Source: Hyphomicrobiales bacterium
GTDB lineage: Bacteria > Pseudomonadota > Alphaproteobacteria > Rhizobiales > Beijerinckiaceae
Length of the DNA stretch: 64,000 nt
Assembly: GCA_930633495.1 (NCBI GenBank)
Contig: CAKNFJ010000001.1
Span: 4,797,001 to 4,861,000, forward strand
Direction of reading: 5' to 3'
Under the pieces are notes generated by a model. The model searched no databases. It had not been told where the DNA came from and saw only the letters and a list, made by a program, of their open reading frames with translations. The position numbers were made by a program, and so were the translations under genes. Below, piece by piece: positions 16,508 to 25,514 of this stretch. The first letter of the stretch is position 1; every line of letters begins with the position of its first letter.

Positions 16508-19327
16508 ATGATGGACAAGACTTTCGAGCCGGCAGCCGTCGAGGCCCGGATCAGCAAGGCCTGGGACGAGGCCGAAGCCTTCAAGGCGGGCAGGGGCGCC
16601 GCGCCCGGCGCCGAGCCTTATTGCATCGTGATCCCGCCGCCGAACGTCACCGGCTCGCTGCATATGGGGCACGCGCTCAACAACACGCTGCAGGATGTGC
16701 TGTGCCGCTTCGAGCGCATGCGCGGCAAGGATGTGCTCTGGCAGCCCGGTACCGACCATGCCGGCATCGCGACCCAGATGGTCGTCGAGCGCAAGCTCGC
16801 CGCCGAGAACCGCTCCGACCGGCGTAGCATGGGCCGCGAGGCCTTCCTGGCCGAGGTCTGGAAGTGGAAGGAGGAGTCTGGCGGGACGATCGTCAATCAG
16901 CTCCGCCGCCTCGGCGCCTCCTGCGACTGGTCGCGCGAGCGCTTCACCATGGATGAGGGCCTGTCGGCCGCGGTCCTCAAGGTCTTCGTCAGCCTGCACA
17001 AGCAGGGGCTGGTCTATCGCGCCAAGCGGCTGGTGAACTGGGATCCGAAGTTCCAGACCGCGATCTCCGATCTCGAGGTCCTGCAAGTCGAGAAGACCGG
17101 CAGCTTCAAATGGCAGCGCGGCGGCGAAGAAGCCTTCGACGCGGCGAAGCTCGACAAGGTGCTGAGCCGCGACCCGAACGGGCATCTGTACTATTTCAAC
17201 TACCCGCTCGAAGGCGTTTCCTACGATGCGGACGATGCCTCGACCTTCATCACCGTCGCGACGACGCGCCCCGAGACCATGCTGGGCGACACCGGCATTG
17301 CGGTTCACCCCGACAACGAGAAGATCGGCCACCTGATCGGCCGCAACGCGGTCCTGCCGCTGGTCGGCCGCGTCATTCCGATCGTGCCGGACGACTATGC
17401 CGACCCGGAGAAGGGCACCGGCGCGGTCAAGATCACCCCGGCCCATGATTTCAACGACTTCGAGGTCGGCAAGCGCCACAAGCTCGACGTCGTCAACATT
17501 CTCGACGGCGAGGCGCGCATCCTGCTCGCCGGCAACGAGGATTTCCTGGCCGGCTCCCGGCCCGAGGCCGAGACGCTGGCGCTCGACGGGGCCGACCGTT
17601 TCGTCGCGCGCCGCCGGGTCGTCGAGATGATGGCCGAACGCGGTCTGCTGGCGAAGATCGAGCCGCATGCCCATACCGTGCCGCATGGCGACCGCTCGGA
17701 CGTTGTCATCGAGCCCTGGCTGACGGACCAGTGGTATGTCGACGTCAAGCCGCTCGCGCAGCGTTCGATCAAGGCTGTCCAGGACGGCCGCACCAAGTTC
17801 ACGCCGGAGAACTGGACCAAGGTCTATTACGACTGGCTGGAGAACATCGAGCCCTGGTGCGTTTCGCGTCAGCTCTGGTGGGGGCACCAGATCCCGGCCT
17901 GGTATGGGCCGGATGGCGAGGTCTTCGTCGCCGAGTCCGAGGCGGGCGCGCAGGCTCTCGCCGTCACGCATTATGGCGGCCCCGTCGAGCTGAAGCGCGA
18001 CGAGGACGTGCTCGACACCTGGTTCTCCTCGGCGCTCTGGCCGTTCTCGACCTTGGGCTGGCCCGACGAGACGCCGGAGCTCAAGCACTATTACCCGACG
18101 GCGACACTGGTCACCGCCTTCGACATCATCTTCTTTTGGGTCGCCCGGATGATGATGATGGGCCTCAACTTCATGGACGAGGTGCCGTTCCACGACGTCT
18201 ACATCCACGCCATCGTTCGCGACGAGAAGGGCGCGAAGATGTCGAAGTCGAAGGGCAACGTCATCGATCCGCTGACGCTCGTCGACAAATACGGCGCCGA
18301 CGCGCTGCGCTTCACGCTCAGCGCCATGGCGGCGCAGGGGCGTGATATCAAGCTCGCGACCTCGCGCGTCGAGGGCTATCGCAATTTTGCGACCAAGATC
18401 TGGAACGCGGCGCGCTTTGCCGAGATTAACGGCTGCGCGCGGGCAGAGGGTTTCGATCCGACGGCCGTGAAGCAGCCACTGAACCGCTGGATCCTCAGCG
18501 AGGCCGCGCAGGCGGCGGAGGAGATCGCGGCCGGCATCCCGAGCTTCAAGTTCAACGAGGCGGCGGGCGGCGCCTACCGCTTCGTCTGGAACCAGTTCTG
18601 CGACTGGTATCTCGAACTCGCCAAGCCGGTGCTGCAGGGCGAGAACATCGATGCCGCGGCCAAGGCCGAGACGCAGGCGACGGTCGCCTACGTCATCGAC
18701 CTGATCTGCCAGCTGCTGCACCCCTTCATGCCGTTCCTGACGGAGGAGCTCTGGGCGCAGAAGGTGGAAGCCGGCGCGCCGCGCGTGCTTTCGGCGGGCG
18801 ATGCCTCCCTGGTCTGCCTCACGCGCTGGCCAGACCTGTCGGCGCTCAAGGACGAAGCGGCCGAAGCCGAGATCGGCTTCGTCGTGGACCTGATCTCGGA
18901 CATCCGCTCGGTCCGTTCCGAGGTCAACGTTCCGGCCGGGACGCACGCGCCGCTCGTGCTCGTCAATGCCTCGGCAGCGACCCGGGCGACGATCGAGAGC
19001 TGGCGGCCGATGATCGAGCGGCTGGCGCGCGTCTCCGATATAGCTTTCGAGGCCGCGGCGCCGGCACAATCGGCCCAGATCATCGTGCGCGGGGAGGTGG
19101 CGGCCCTGCCGCTCGCCGGCCTGATCGACCTCGATGCCGAGCGCTCGCGCCTGACCAAGGAGCTGGCCAAGCTCGACCAGGACATCGCCGTCGTCGACAA
19201 GAAGCTGGGCAACCCCGACTTCATGGCCCGCGCGCCGGAGGAGATCGTCGAGGAGAACCGCGAGCGCAGGGCCGCGGCGCAGGCGCGCAAGCTCAAGATC
19301 GCGGAGGCCCTGACGCGGCTGTCGTGA
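16508..19327 (+). CDS. valS: Valyl-tRNA synthetase
   Basis: This 939-residue class Ia synthetase charges tRNA-Val. The HIGH-type motif HMGH is at residues 52-55, followed by the CP1 editing domain (TTRPETMLGDTG), the KMSKS motif at 577-581, the anticodon-binding helical domain (residues about 650-800) and the C-terminal coiled coil that contacts tRNA. Two consecutive ATG codons (16508 and 16511) could serve as start. All catalytic elements are intact. Confidence 0.97.
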   Translation: MMDKTFEPAAVEARISKAWDEAEAFKAGRGAAPGAEPYCIVIPPPNVTGSLHMGHALNNTLQDVLCRFERMRGKDVLWQPGTDHAGIATQMVVERKLAAENRSDRRSMGREAFLAEVWKWKEESGGTIVNQLRRLGASCDWSRERFTMDEGLSAAVLKVFVSLHKQGLVYRAKRLVNWDPKFQTAISDLEVLQVEKTGSFKWQRGGEEAFDAAKLDKVLSRDPNGHLYYFNYPLEGVSYDADDASTFITVATTRPETMLGDTGIAVHPDNEKIGHLIGRNAVLPLVGRVIPIVPDDYADPEKGTGAVKITPAHDFNDFEVGKRHKLDVVNILDGEARILLAGNEDFLAGSRPEAETLALDGADRFVARRRVVEMMAERGLLAKIEPHAHTVPHGDRSDVVIEPWLTDQWYVDVKPLAQRSIKAVQDGRTKFTPENWTKVYYDWLENIEPWCVSRQLWWGHQIPAWYGPDGEVFVAESEAGAQALAVTHYGGPVELKRDEDVLDTWFSSALWPFSTLGWPDETPELKHYYPTATLVTAFDIIFFWVARMMMMGLNFMDEVPFHDVYIHAIVRDEKGAKMSKSKGNVIDPLTLVDKYGADALRFTLSAMAAQGRDIKLATSRVEGYRNFATKIWNAARFAEINGCARAEGFDPTAVKQPLNRWILSEAAQAAEEIAAGIPSFKFNEAAGGAYRFVWNQFCDWYLELAKPVLQGENIDAAAKAETQATVAYVIDLICQLLHPFMPFLTEELWAQKVEAGAPRVLSAGDASLVCLTRWPDLSALKDEAAEAEIGFVVDLISDIRSVRSEVNVPAGTHAPLVLVNASAATRATIESWRPMIERLARVSDIAFEAAAPAQSAQIIVRGEVAALPLAGLIDLDAERSRLTKELAKLDQDIAVVDKKLGNPDFMARAPEEIVEENRERRAAAQARKLKIAEALTRLS

Positions 19328-19361
19328 CGCATTGCTGCGGGCATCAGCATGTGACAGGTGC

Positions 19362-19456
19362 CCGTCATGCTCGCCCTTGTGGCGAGCATCCACGTCTTGA
19401 ACACGGCGTTCGACCAGCGAAGACGTGGATGGTCGGGACATGCCCGACCATGACGG
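19362..19456. repeat. Intergenic palindromic repeat, copy 3 (nested cruciform)
   Basis: This 95-base element is bounded by CCGTCATG and CATGACGG. Nested inside are GCTCGCC/GGCGAGC, CCACGTCTT/AAGACGTGG and GTCGGG/CCCGAC, so the whole element can fold into a branched cruciform. It fills about a third of the 304-base gap after valS; the rest (19457-19631) has no feature I can support. Confidence 0.78.
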
Positions 19457-19631
19457 ACACGGCGTGGGTCGGATTCGCATCAACGACGACGCAATCCGGA
19501 CACGCCTCCGTCGTCAAATTGACGTTGATCCAAGAGAGGACTCGCATTCTCTCGCGGACCCCGCTTAGATGCGCTCAACGCAAATCCGCCATGCAGAACG
19601 TGGCGGCCCAAGGACCGGCTGTTCAGACCCC

Positions 19632-20213
19632 ATGCTCAAGCGAGCTTATGACTGGTGCGTTTCGTACGCTTCCCATCCTGCGGCCCCGTGGCTGCTTTTC
19701 GGCATCACCTTCATCGAAAGCTCGTTCAGCCCGCTGCCGCCGATTCCGCTGCTGATTCCGATGTGCATCGCCCGGCCGGACCGCGCCTGGTTCTATGCCG
19801 GCATCTGCTCGCTCGGCGCCGTTCTCGGCGGTTATCTCGGCTATGCCATCGGCGCCTTGCTCTACGAGTCGGTCGGCGCCTGGCTGATTGGCATCTACGG
19901 CCTGCAGGACAAGGCCGCCAGCCTGATCGCGACCTCGCAGGATTACTGGTTCTGGGTGCTCGTCACCAAGGGCCTGACGCCGATCCCGTTCAAGATCGTC
20001 ACGATCATGTCCGGCTTCCTGCATTTCGATCTGTGGAAGTTCACGATCGGCATGGTCGTCTCGCGCGCGACCTTCTTTCTGATGATCGCCGTGGCGCTGC
20101 GCTACTATGGCGACGACATCCGCATCTTCATCGAGAGGCACCTGCCGATGGTGGCGCTGGCCCTGCTCGTGGTCGTCGTCGGCGGCTTCTTCGTCCTGCC
20201 CGCGGTGCTCTGA
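19632..20213 (+). CDS. DedA/YqaA-like VTT-domain inner-membrane protein
   Basis: This is a 193-residue polytopic membrane protein. After an amphipathic start it has the re-entrant motif ESSFSPLPPIPLLIP and the second signature TKGLTPIPFKIVTIMSGFLHF, both characteristic of YqaA/DedA (VTT) proteins, which act in phospholipid scrambling or lipid-carrier recycling. It has about four to five transmembrane segments and a C-terminal helix. The ATG at 19632 is preferred because the upstream extension is unrelated. The exact substrate is unknown. Confidence 0.85.
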   Translation: MLKRAYDWCVSYASHPAAPWLLFGITFIESSFSPLPPIPLLIPMCIARPDRAWFYAGICSLGAVLGGYLGYAIGALLYESVGAWLIGIYGLQDKAASLIATSQDYWFWVLVTKGLTPIPFKIVTIMSGFLHFDLWKFTIGMVVSRATFFLMIAVALRYYGDDIRIFIERHLPMVALALLVVVVGGFFVLPAVL

Positions 20214-20500
20214 TCTGCCGTTGCGTCATCCGTCCGCCTGACGTTTTGTGACATCGGCGCAACACCGGGATGGGAACGGCGCGAAACGCCGGCTTCGCTG
20301 CCATGATCGCCGCGAAGCCGCCACAAACGGCGCTCAGCAAAAGGGGGCGTTAAGTCCCTGAGATATATTCAAATTGGAACTAACGTGCCGGTTTGGGCTC
20401 GGTCCCGAACCGTCGACAGGTTTTCGGGGCGCGGATTGCTCCCGGCAGGCAGGGCGTGGCACATCTTCACGCCGTGTGTCGGGGGACGGGACGAGTGGCG
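20214..20500. other. Intergenic region upstream of ilvD
   Basis: These 287 bases carry an inverted repeat GGCTTCGC (20291-20298) with GCGAAGCC (20312-20319) that could end the VTT-gene transcript, although no T-run follows. No leader peptide or attenuator for ilvD was found. Confidence 0.4.
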
Positions 20501-22231
20501 ATGGATGCGCGTGTGTTCGACAAGTCGAGGCTGCCGAGCCGCCATGTGAGCGTCGGCCCGGCCAAGGCCCCGCACCGTTCCTATTATTACGCGATGGGCA
20601 TGACCGCGAAGCAGATCGCGCAGCCCTTCGTCGGCGTCGCCTCCTGCTGGAACGAGGCCGCCCCCTGCAACATCTCGCTGATGCGCCAGGCCCAGGCCGT
20701 GAAGAAGGGCGTGGCTTCCGCTAGCGGCACGCCCCGCGAGTTCTGCACGATCACCGTCACCGACGGCATCGCCATGGGCCACCAGGGCATGAAGTCGTCG
20801 CTCGCCTCGCGCGAGGTCATCGCCGACTCGGTCGAATTGACCATGCGTGGCCATTGCTACGATGCGCTGGTCGGCCTCGCTGGCTGCGACAAGTCGCTGC
20901 CCGGCATGATGATGGCGATGGTGCGCCTCAACGTGCCCTCGATCTTCATCTATGGCGGCTCGATCCTGCCCGGCAATTTCAAGGGCCGTCCGGTCACCGT
21001 CCAGGACGTCTTCGAAGCCGTCGGCAAGCATTCGGTCGGCGCGATGTCGGACGAGGACCTCAAGGAGCTCGAGGAGGTCGCTTGCCCGTCCTCCGGCTCC
21101 TGCGGCGCGCAGTTCACCGCCAACACCATGGCGACCGTCGCCGAGGCGATCGGGCTCGCGCTGCCCTATAGCTGCGGCGCGCCGGCGCCCTACGATGTCC
21201 GCGATACCTTCTGCTACACCGCCGGCGAGATGGTGATGGAGCTGATCGCGCGGAACATCCGCCCGCGCGACATCGTCACCCGCAAGGCGCTGGAGAACGC
21301 CGCGATGGTCGTCGCCGCGACCGGCGGCTCGACCAATGGCGCGCTGCACCTGCCGGCGATCGCGCATGAATGCGGCATCGATTTCGACCTGTTCGAGGTC
21401 GCTGAGATCTTCAAGAAGACGCCCTATATCGCCGACCTCAAGCCAGGCGGAAAATACGTCGCCAAGGACATGTTCGAGGTCGGTGGCATTCCGTTGGTGA
21501 TGAAGAGCCTGCTGGACGCCGGCTTCCTTCACGGCGACTGCGTGACCGTCACCGGCCGCACCATCGCCGAGAACATGGCCTCGGTGAAGTGGAACGACCA
21601 GCAGGACGTGGTCTACCGCGCCGACAAGCCGATCACGGTGACCGGCGGCGTCGTCGGCCTGCAGGGCAACCTCGCGCCCGAGGGCGCGATCGTGAAGATC
21701 GCCGGCATGCCCGAGGATCAGCTCGTCTTCACCGGCCCGGCGCGCTGCTTCGACCGCGAGGAGGACGCCTTCGAGGCCGTCAAGAACCGGACCTACAAGG
21801 AAGGCGACGTGCTCGTCATCCGCTATGAGGGCCCCAAGGGCGGCCCCGGCATGCGCGAGATGCTGGCGACCACCGCCGCCCTCTACGGCCAGGGCATGGG
21901 CGACAAGGTCGCGCTCATCACCGATGGCCGCTTCTCGGGCGCTACGCGCGGCTTCTGTGTCGGCCATGTCGGGCCTGAGGCGGCGGTCGGCGGGCCGATC
22001 GGTCTGATCCGCGACGGCGATATCATCGAGCTCGACGCCATCACAGGAAAGCTCGCAGTCCGCCTTTCTGATGCCGAACTTGAAGAGCGTCGTAAGAGCT
22101 GGGCGCCGAGGAAGACCGACTACAATTCCGGAGCGCTCTGGAAATATGCGCAGACGGTCGGCTCCGCCAAAGGCGGCGCCGTTACCCACCCAGGAGGGGC
22201 GGCCGAAACCCATTGCTATGCGGATATCTAG
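20501..22231 (+). CDS. ilvD: Dihydroxy-acid dehydratase
   Basis: This 576-residue Fe-S enzyme catalyses the dehydration step of isoleucine and valine synthesis. Cluster-region cysteines appear as C49 and C56 (CWNEAAPC), C129 (GCDKSLPG) and C201 (SGSCGAQF), and the substrate region GGPGMREML and the C-terminal GRFSGATRG are intact. The start at 20501 ([10 protein letters not shown]) fits the family; the frame extends further upstream without support. Its last 14 bases overlap the start of the next gene. Confidence 0.96.
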   Translation: MDARVFDKSRLPSRHVSVGPAKAPHRSYYYAMGMTAKQIAQPFVGVASCWNEAAPCNISLMRQAQAVKKGVASASGTPREFCTITVTDGIAMGHQGMKSSLASREVIADSVELTMRGHCYDALVGLAGCDKSLPGMMMAMVRLNVPSIFIYGGSILPGNFKGRPVTVQDVFEAVGKHSVGAMSDEDLKELEEVACPSSGSCGAQFTANTMATVAEAIGLALPYSCGAPAPYDVRDTFCYTAGEMVMELIARNIRPRDIVTRKALENAAMVVAATGGSTNGALHLPAIAHECGIDFDLFEVAEIFKKTPYIADLKPGGKYVAKDMFEVGGIPLVMKSLLDAGFLHGDCVTVTGRTIAENMASVKWNDQQDVVYRADKPITVTGGVVGLQGNLAPEGAIVKIAGMPEDQLVFTGPARCFDREEDAFEAVKNRTYKEGDVLVIRYEGPKGGPGMREMLATTAALYGQGMGDKVALITDGRFSGATRGFCVGHVGPEAAVGGPIGLIRDGDIIELDAITGKLAVRLSDAELEERRKSWAPRKTDYNSGALWKYAQTVGSAKGGAVTHPGGAAETHCYADI

Positions 22232-23171
22232 CTCGACCATAGCATGCCTGTTTCTGTTCCTGAGCGGCCCGCAGGCCGCTTGGGCGCAGGAGTTTTCGGG
22301 CGCAAAGCCGGTGCCGCCCCGTGCGATCCCGGCTCCGGCATTGCCGGAGCTGGACGATGCCGGTCCGGGCGCCGCTGGCGCCGCGACCGTCGCTCCCGGC
22401 ATCGACACCCCGACCGCACACTCCGCATTGCCGCTCGTGCCCTTCACCAGCGCCCGCGATGCCTTGAAGGCGTGGATGCGCGACTCGACCGCCGGTAACA
22501 AGATCGGCGCCGTTCGGGCGCTCGAATACGCTGCCTCGCAGGGGCATCTCACCGCCCAGTACAAGCTGGGCCGGATGTATGCTGGCGGCGAGGGAGTGCC
22601 GGCCAACGATCTCAAGGCCTTCGAGTATTTTTCGAAGATCGCGGACGAGAATGCCGACGCCACGCCGGGCACGGCGGAAGGACGGATCGTCGGAAGCGCC
22701 TTCGTCGCACTGGGCGGCTATTTCAGCGACGGCATCAAGGGCAGCTACGTCAAACCCAGCCCCGACCGCGCCTTCGACATGTTCCATTACGCGGCCTCCT
22801 ATTTCGGCGACCCCGACGGCCAGTACAACCTGGCCCGGCTTTACATGACCGGACAGGGCACCAGCCGCGATCCACGACAGGCCGCGCGCTGGATGAAGCT
22901 CGCGGCGGAGAAGGGCCACGCGCCGGCACGGGCCGCCTTCGGTGAAATGCTGCTGCGCGGCGGCGAAGGCGTGCCACGCCAGCCGGTCCTCGGCCTGATG
23001 TGGCTCGCCATGGCCCGCGCGGGGGCGGATCCGGTGCGCGAAGCCTGGATCATCGAACGGCACGACGCAGCCTTTGCCGCGGCCTCGTCCGCCGATCGAT
23101 CGGCCGCGCGGGCACTGGTGGAGCGCCAGCAAATGGCAAGCTCCCGCAGCGGCAACACCGGCCAGAACTGA
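22218..23171 (+). CDS. Periplasmic SEL1-like repeat protein, ExoR-like
   Basis: This is a 317-residue protein with a signal peptide (about residues 1-24, ending AWAQE), a Pro/Ala-rich linker and at least three Sel1/TPR-like repeats ([58 protein letters not shown]). Layout and phrases resemble ExoR, the periplasmic inhibitor of the ExoS/ChvI two-component system in rhizobia. No exoS or chvI is nearby. It overlaps ilvD by 14 bases, which suggests translational coupling. Confidence 0.75.
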   Translation: MRISSSTIACLFLFLSGPQAAWAQEFSGAKPVPPRAIPAPALPELDDAGPGAAGAATVAPGIDTPTAHSALPLVPFTSARDALKAWMRDSTAGNKIGAVRALEYAASQGHLTAQYKLGRMYAGGEGVPANDLKAFEYFSKIADENADATPGTAEGRIVGSAFVALGGYFSDGIKGSYVKPSPDRAFDMFHYAASYFGDPDGQYNLARLYMTGQGTSRDPRQAARWMKLAAEKGHAPARAAFGEMLLRGGEGVPRQPVLGLMWLAMARAGADPVREAWIIERHDAAFAAASSADRSAARALVERQQMASSRSGNTGQN

Positions 23172-23180
23172 GCGGAAATC

Positions 23181-23276
23181 CCGTCATTCTCGGGCGAAGC
23201 GTTGCTTCGACCCGAGTAACTCATGACGAGCTGGCACTGGTTTCAGAGATGGCCGGGTCAAGCCCGGGCATGACGG
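23181..23276. repeat. Intergenic palindromic repeat, copy 4
   Basis: The element starts CCGTCATTCTCGGGCGAAGC and ends with the hairpin CCGGGTCAAGCCCGG then GCATGACGG. It lies in the 116-base gap between two convergent genes, directly after the ExoR-like stop, and may serve as a bidirectional transcript end. Confidence 0.75.
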
Positions 23277-23287
23277 CCTTCCGCCCC

Positions 23288-24067
23288 TCAGTGCAGCTCC
23301 ACCATCACCGGCACATGGTCTGAAGGCTTCTCCCAGCCGCGCACATGCTTGGCGATGCGGACCCCGGCAAGCCGGTCGGCCGCCTGGGACGACAGCAGGA
23401 GATGGTCGATGCGGATTCCGTTGTTCCGTTGCCAGGCGCCCGCCTGATAGTCCCAGAAGGTGTAGAGCCCGCCGGAATCGGTCGTGCTGCGGACGGCCTC
23501 GGTCAATCCGAGGTTGATGAGGCCACGGAAGGCCGCGCGCGTCGGCGGCAGAAAGAGGGCATCGCCGACCCAGGCCGCCGGATCGCGGGCGTCACGCGGT
23601 TCCGGGATGACGTTGTAGTCGCCGGCCAGCACCAGCGGCTCTTCCTGCTCCAGCAGCATCCGGGCATGCGCGGTCAGCCGCTGCATCCAGCCGAGCTTGT
23701 AGGGATATTTCTCCGTATTGGGCGGATTTCCGTTGGGCAGGTAGATCGAGGCTACGCGGACCACGCCGTCACCGAGCGGCAGCACGCCTTCGATATAGCG
23801 CGCCTGCTCGTCGCCATCGTCGCCGGGCAGGCCACGCCGGACATCCTCCAGGCGCGACCGGCTCAGGATCGCGACGCCGTTGAAGGTCTTCTGGCCATGG
23901 GTCTCGACCTGCCATCCCGCTGCTTCGATCTCGGCGCGCGGAAAATCGGCATCGAGACACTTGATCTCCTGCAGGCAGAGCGCATCGGGCTCGGCCTCCT
24001 TCAGGAAGTCGAGCAGGTGGCCAAGGCGCTGGCGAACCGAATTGACGTTCCAGGTGGCGATACGCAC
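23288..24067 (-). CDS. xth: Exodeoxyribonuclease III
   Basis: This 259-residue cytoplasmic AP endonuclease and 3'-5' exonuclease acts in base-excision repair. EEP-fold landmarks are all present: the N-terminal RIATWNVNSVR, the metal-binding Glu in LQEIKC, YLPNG, the catalytic GDYNV (Asp and Asn), RIDHLL, and SDHVP with the catalytic His near the C-terminus. The length is standard. It is convergent with the ExoR-like gene and separated from it by a palindromic repeat. Confidence 0.95.
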   Translation of the reverse strand: MRIATWNVNSVRQRLGHLLDFLKEAEPDALCLQEIKCLDADFPRAEIEAAGWQVETHGQKTFNGVAILSRSRLEDVRRGLPGDDGDEQARYIEGVLPLGDGVVRVASIYLPNGNPPNTEKYPYKLGWMQRLTAHARMLLEQEEPLVLAGDYNVIPEPRDARDPAAWVGDALFLPPTRAAFRGLINLGLTEAVRSTTDSGGLYTFWDYQAGAWQRNNGIRIDHLLLSSQAADRLAGVRIAKHVRGWEKPSDHVPVMVELH

Positions 24068-24139
24068 GAGACGCTCCGGGTTAGGCTGGGCGCAGGATAA
24101 GCGGGATCGCTACCGCGATGGCAAGTCGCTTTCCGTCGC

Positions 24140-24170
24140 AAAAGAAAACTCCCCGCATCGCTGCGGGGAG
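24140..24170 (-). terminator. Rho-independent terminator of the BA14K gene
   Basis: On the minus strand a GC-rich stem CTCCCCGCA / TGCGGGGAG (24149-24170) with a short loop is followed by a T-rich tract (TTTTCTTT, 24148-24140). It lies about 30 bases after the stop of the BA14K gene. Confidence 0.85.
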
Positions 24171-24201
24171 CCACCATCCGCGACGGGATTGTCGGGCGCT
24201 G

Positions 24202-24618
24202 TCAGGGGCAGGCGCGAACCACGCCGCCCTTGCCGATATAGGTGCCGGTTTCCGGGTCGTAGCTCTTGAAGCGGCGCGAGCAATAGGCCACCGCGTCGAC
24301 ATCTTCGACGCCATAGCCATAGGCCGGCGCGGCAGGAGCCGGATAGTAGGCCGGCGGGGCCGCGAGCGCGCCGGCTGCCAGCGCCCCGCCGATCACGCCA
24401 GCCGCGATGCCCGCGCCCACGGCTGGGCCGCGGCGATAGCCGTAATAGCCCGGCCCGTAATAGCCATAGCGGCGCCACTGGACGGTCTGGACCAGCCCGG
24501 CATCGGCCTTCGCCGAGGTGATGGCGGCAGCGGCGGGGGCCATCGGTGCCGCCGAGACCGGGGCGACAAGGGCGATGCCACCGGCAAGGGCGGCGGCGAC
24601 GGCAAGCGTCCGGATCAT
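24202..24618 (-). CDS. BA14K-family secreted protein
   Basis: This is a 138-residue exported protein. The signal peptide covers about residues 1-23. A Tyr/Gly-rich middle (WRRYGYYGPGYYGYRRG) is followed by a hydrophobic Gly/Ala segment and the conserved C-terminal BA14K signature AYCSRRFKSYDPETGTYIG with a final VVRACP. The family is named for an immunoreactive lectin-like Brucella protein; its biochemical role is unsettled. The start at 24618 gives a clean signal peptide. A strong terminator follows. Confidence 0.85.
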   Translation of the reverse strand: MIRTLAVAAALAGGIALVAPVSAAPMAPAAAAITSAKADAGLVQTVQWRRYGYYGPGYYGYRRGPAVGAGIAAGVIGGALAAGALAAPPAYYPAPAAPAYGYGVEDVDAVAYCSRRFKSYDPETGTYIGKGGVVRACP

Positions 24619-24866
24619 GACGAAACTCCTCTGCTGTCCTATGCGAGCGGAACTCCGCATGTTCCCCCGATCGGAGCTGAATGTAGCGATCTGCCGACCC
24701 GACGGGAAGACTGGTGGACAATCCCGGCGCAAATGGGCCGTCATGTCCTTGTGTCTCTTGGGTGCGAGAGCCTCAATTGGTGGGTTGCGCCAACCCGTTT
24801 TCCTCGCCATCTAGCGGCTTACCCTATCAAAATCCCGTCATGCATTCGAAGGATCAGGACCCGCCC

Positions 24867-25442
24867 ATGGCCCATCCCGGCAGCTCGCCCTCCCGACCCG
24901 ACGTGCCCGCCGCCATGAAGCCGCTGCCGGCGCTCATCTTCAGCTCCCGCTGGCTGCAGTTGCCGCTCTATATCGGCCTGATCGTCGCGCAATGCGTCTA
25001 TGTCTTCCTGTTCCTCAAGGAGCTTTGGCACCTCGTCACCCACGCCTTCGACTTCAGCGAGCAGCAGATCATGCTGGTCGTCCTGGGATTGATCGACGTG
25101 GTGATGATCTCGAATCTGCTGATCATGGTGATCGTCGGCGGCTACGAGACATTCGTCTCGCGCCTGCGGCTCGAAGGCCATCCCGATCAGCCGGAATGGC
25201 TGAGCCACGTCAATGCGAGCGTCCTGAAGATCAAGCTTGCCATGGCGATCATCGGCATCTCGTCGATCCACCTGCTCAGGACCTTCATCGAGGCGGGCAA
25301 TATCGGTATCGCCGGCAAGACCGCGAACTATACCGAGGTCGGCGTCCTGCTGCAGACCATGATCCACGTCGTCTTCATCCTGTCCGCCATCGGCATCGCC
25401 TGGGTCGACCGGATGACGATGGCGACCGGCAAGGGACATTGA
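24867..25442 (+). CDS. UPF0114/YqhA-family membrane protein (TIGR00645)
   Basis: This is a 192-residue inner-membrane protein with about four hydrophobic segments (LQLPLYIGLIVAQCVYVFLF, a central LGLIDVVMISNLLIMVIV, KLAMAIIGISSIHLL, and VVFILSAIGIAW). The central motif VVMISNLLIMVIVGGYETF is the family signature. Its function is unknown. Start 24867 is chosen because AGGA lies 7 bases upstream; an ATG at 24840 has no ribosome site. It is convergent with trpE across a bidirectional hairpin. Confidence 0.84.
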   Translation: MAHPGSSPSRPDVPAAMKPLPALIFSSRWLQLPLYIGLIVAQCVYVFLFLKELWHLVTHAFDFSEQQIMLVVLGLIDVVMISNLLIMVIVGGYETFVSRLRLEGHPDQPEWLSHVNASVLKIKLAMAIIGISSIHLLRTFIEAGNIGIAGKTANYTEVGVLLQTMIHVVFILSAIGIAWVDRMTMATGKGH

Positions 25443-25464
25443 GGCCGGTCCACCGGACAAAGAA

Positions 25465-25497
25465 AAACCGTCCGGTCGCCAGCGAGCCGGGCGGTTT
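25465..25497. terminator. Bidirectional terminator between UPF0114 gene and trpE
   Basis: An 11-base-pair stem (AAACCGTCCGG, 25465-25475, with CCGGGCGGTTT, 25487-25497, one G-U pair) ends in A/T runs on both sides. It sits between two convergent stop codons. Confidence 0.8.
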
Positions 25498-25514
25498 GCT
25501 TTCGGGGCGCGCGA

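Noticed and set aside
15632..19483. A 1283-codon open frame on the minus strand opposite valS
   Set aside because: It is a shadow of the GC-rich valS gene: compositionally biased, no recognisable domain, and it overlaps valS and dps completely.
20369..22672. A 767-codon minus-strand frame opposite ilvD
   Set aside because: It is antisense to conserved ilvD sequence with no homologous look; a typical high-GC shadow.
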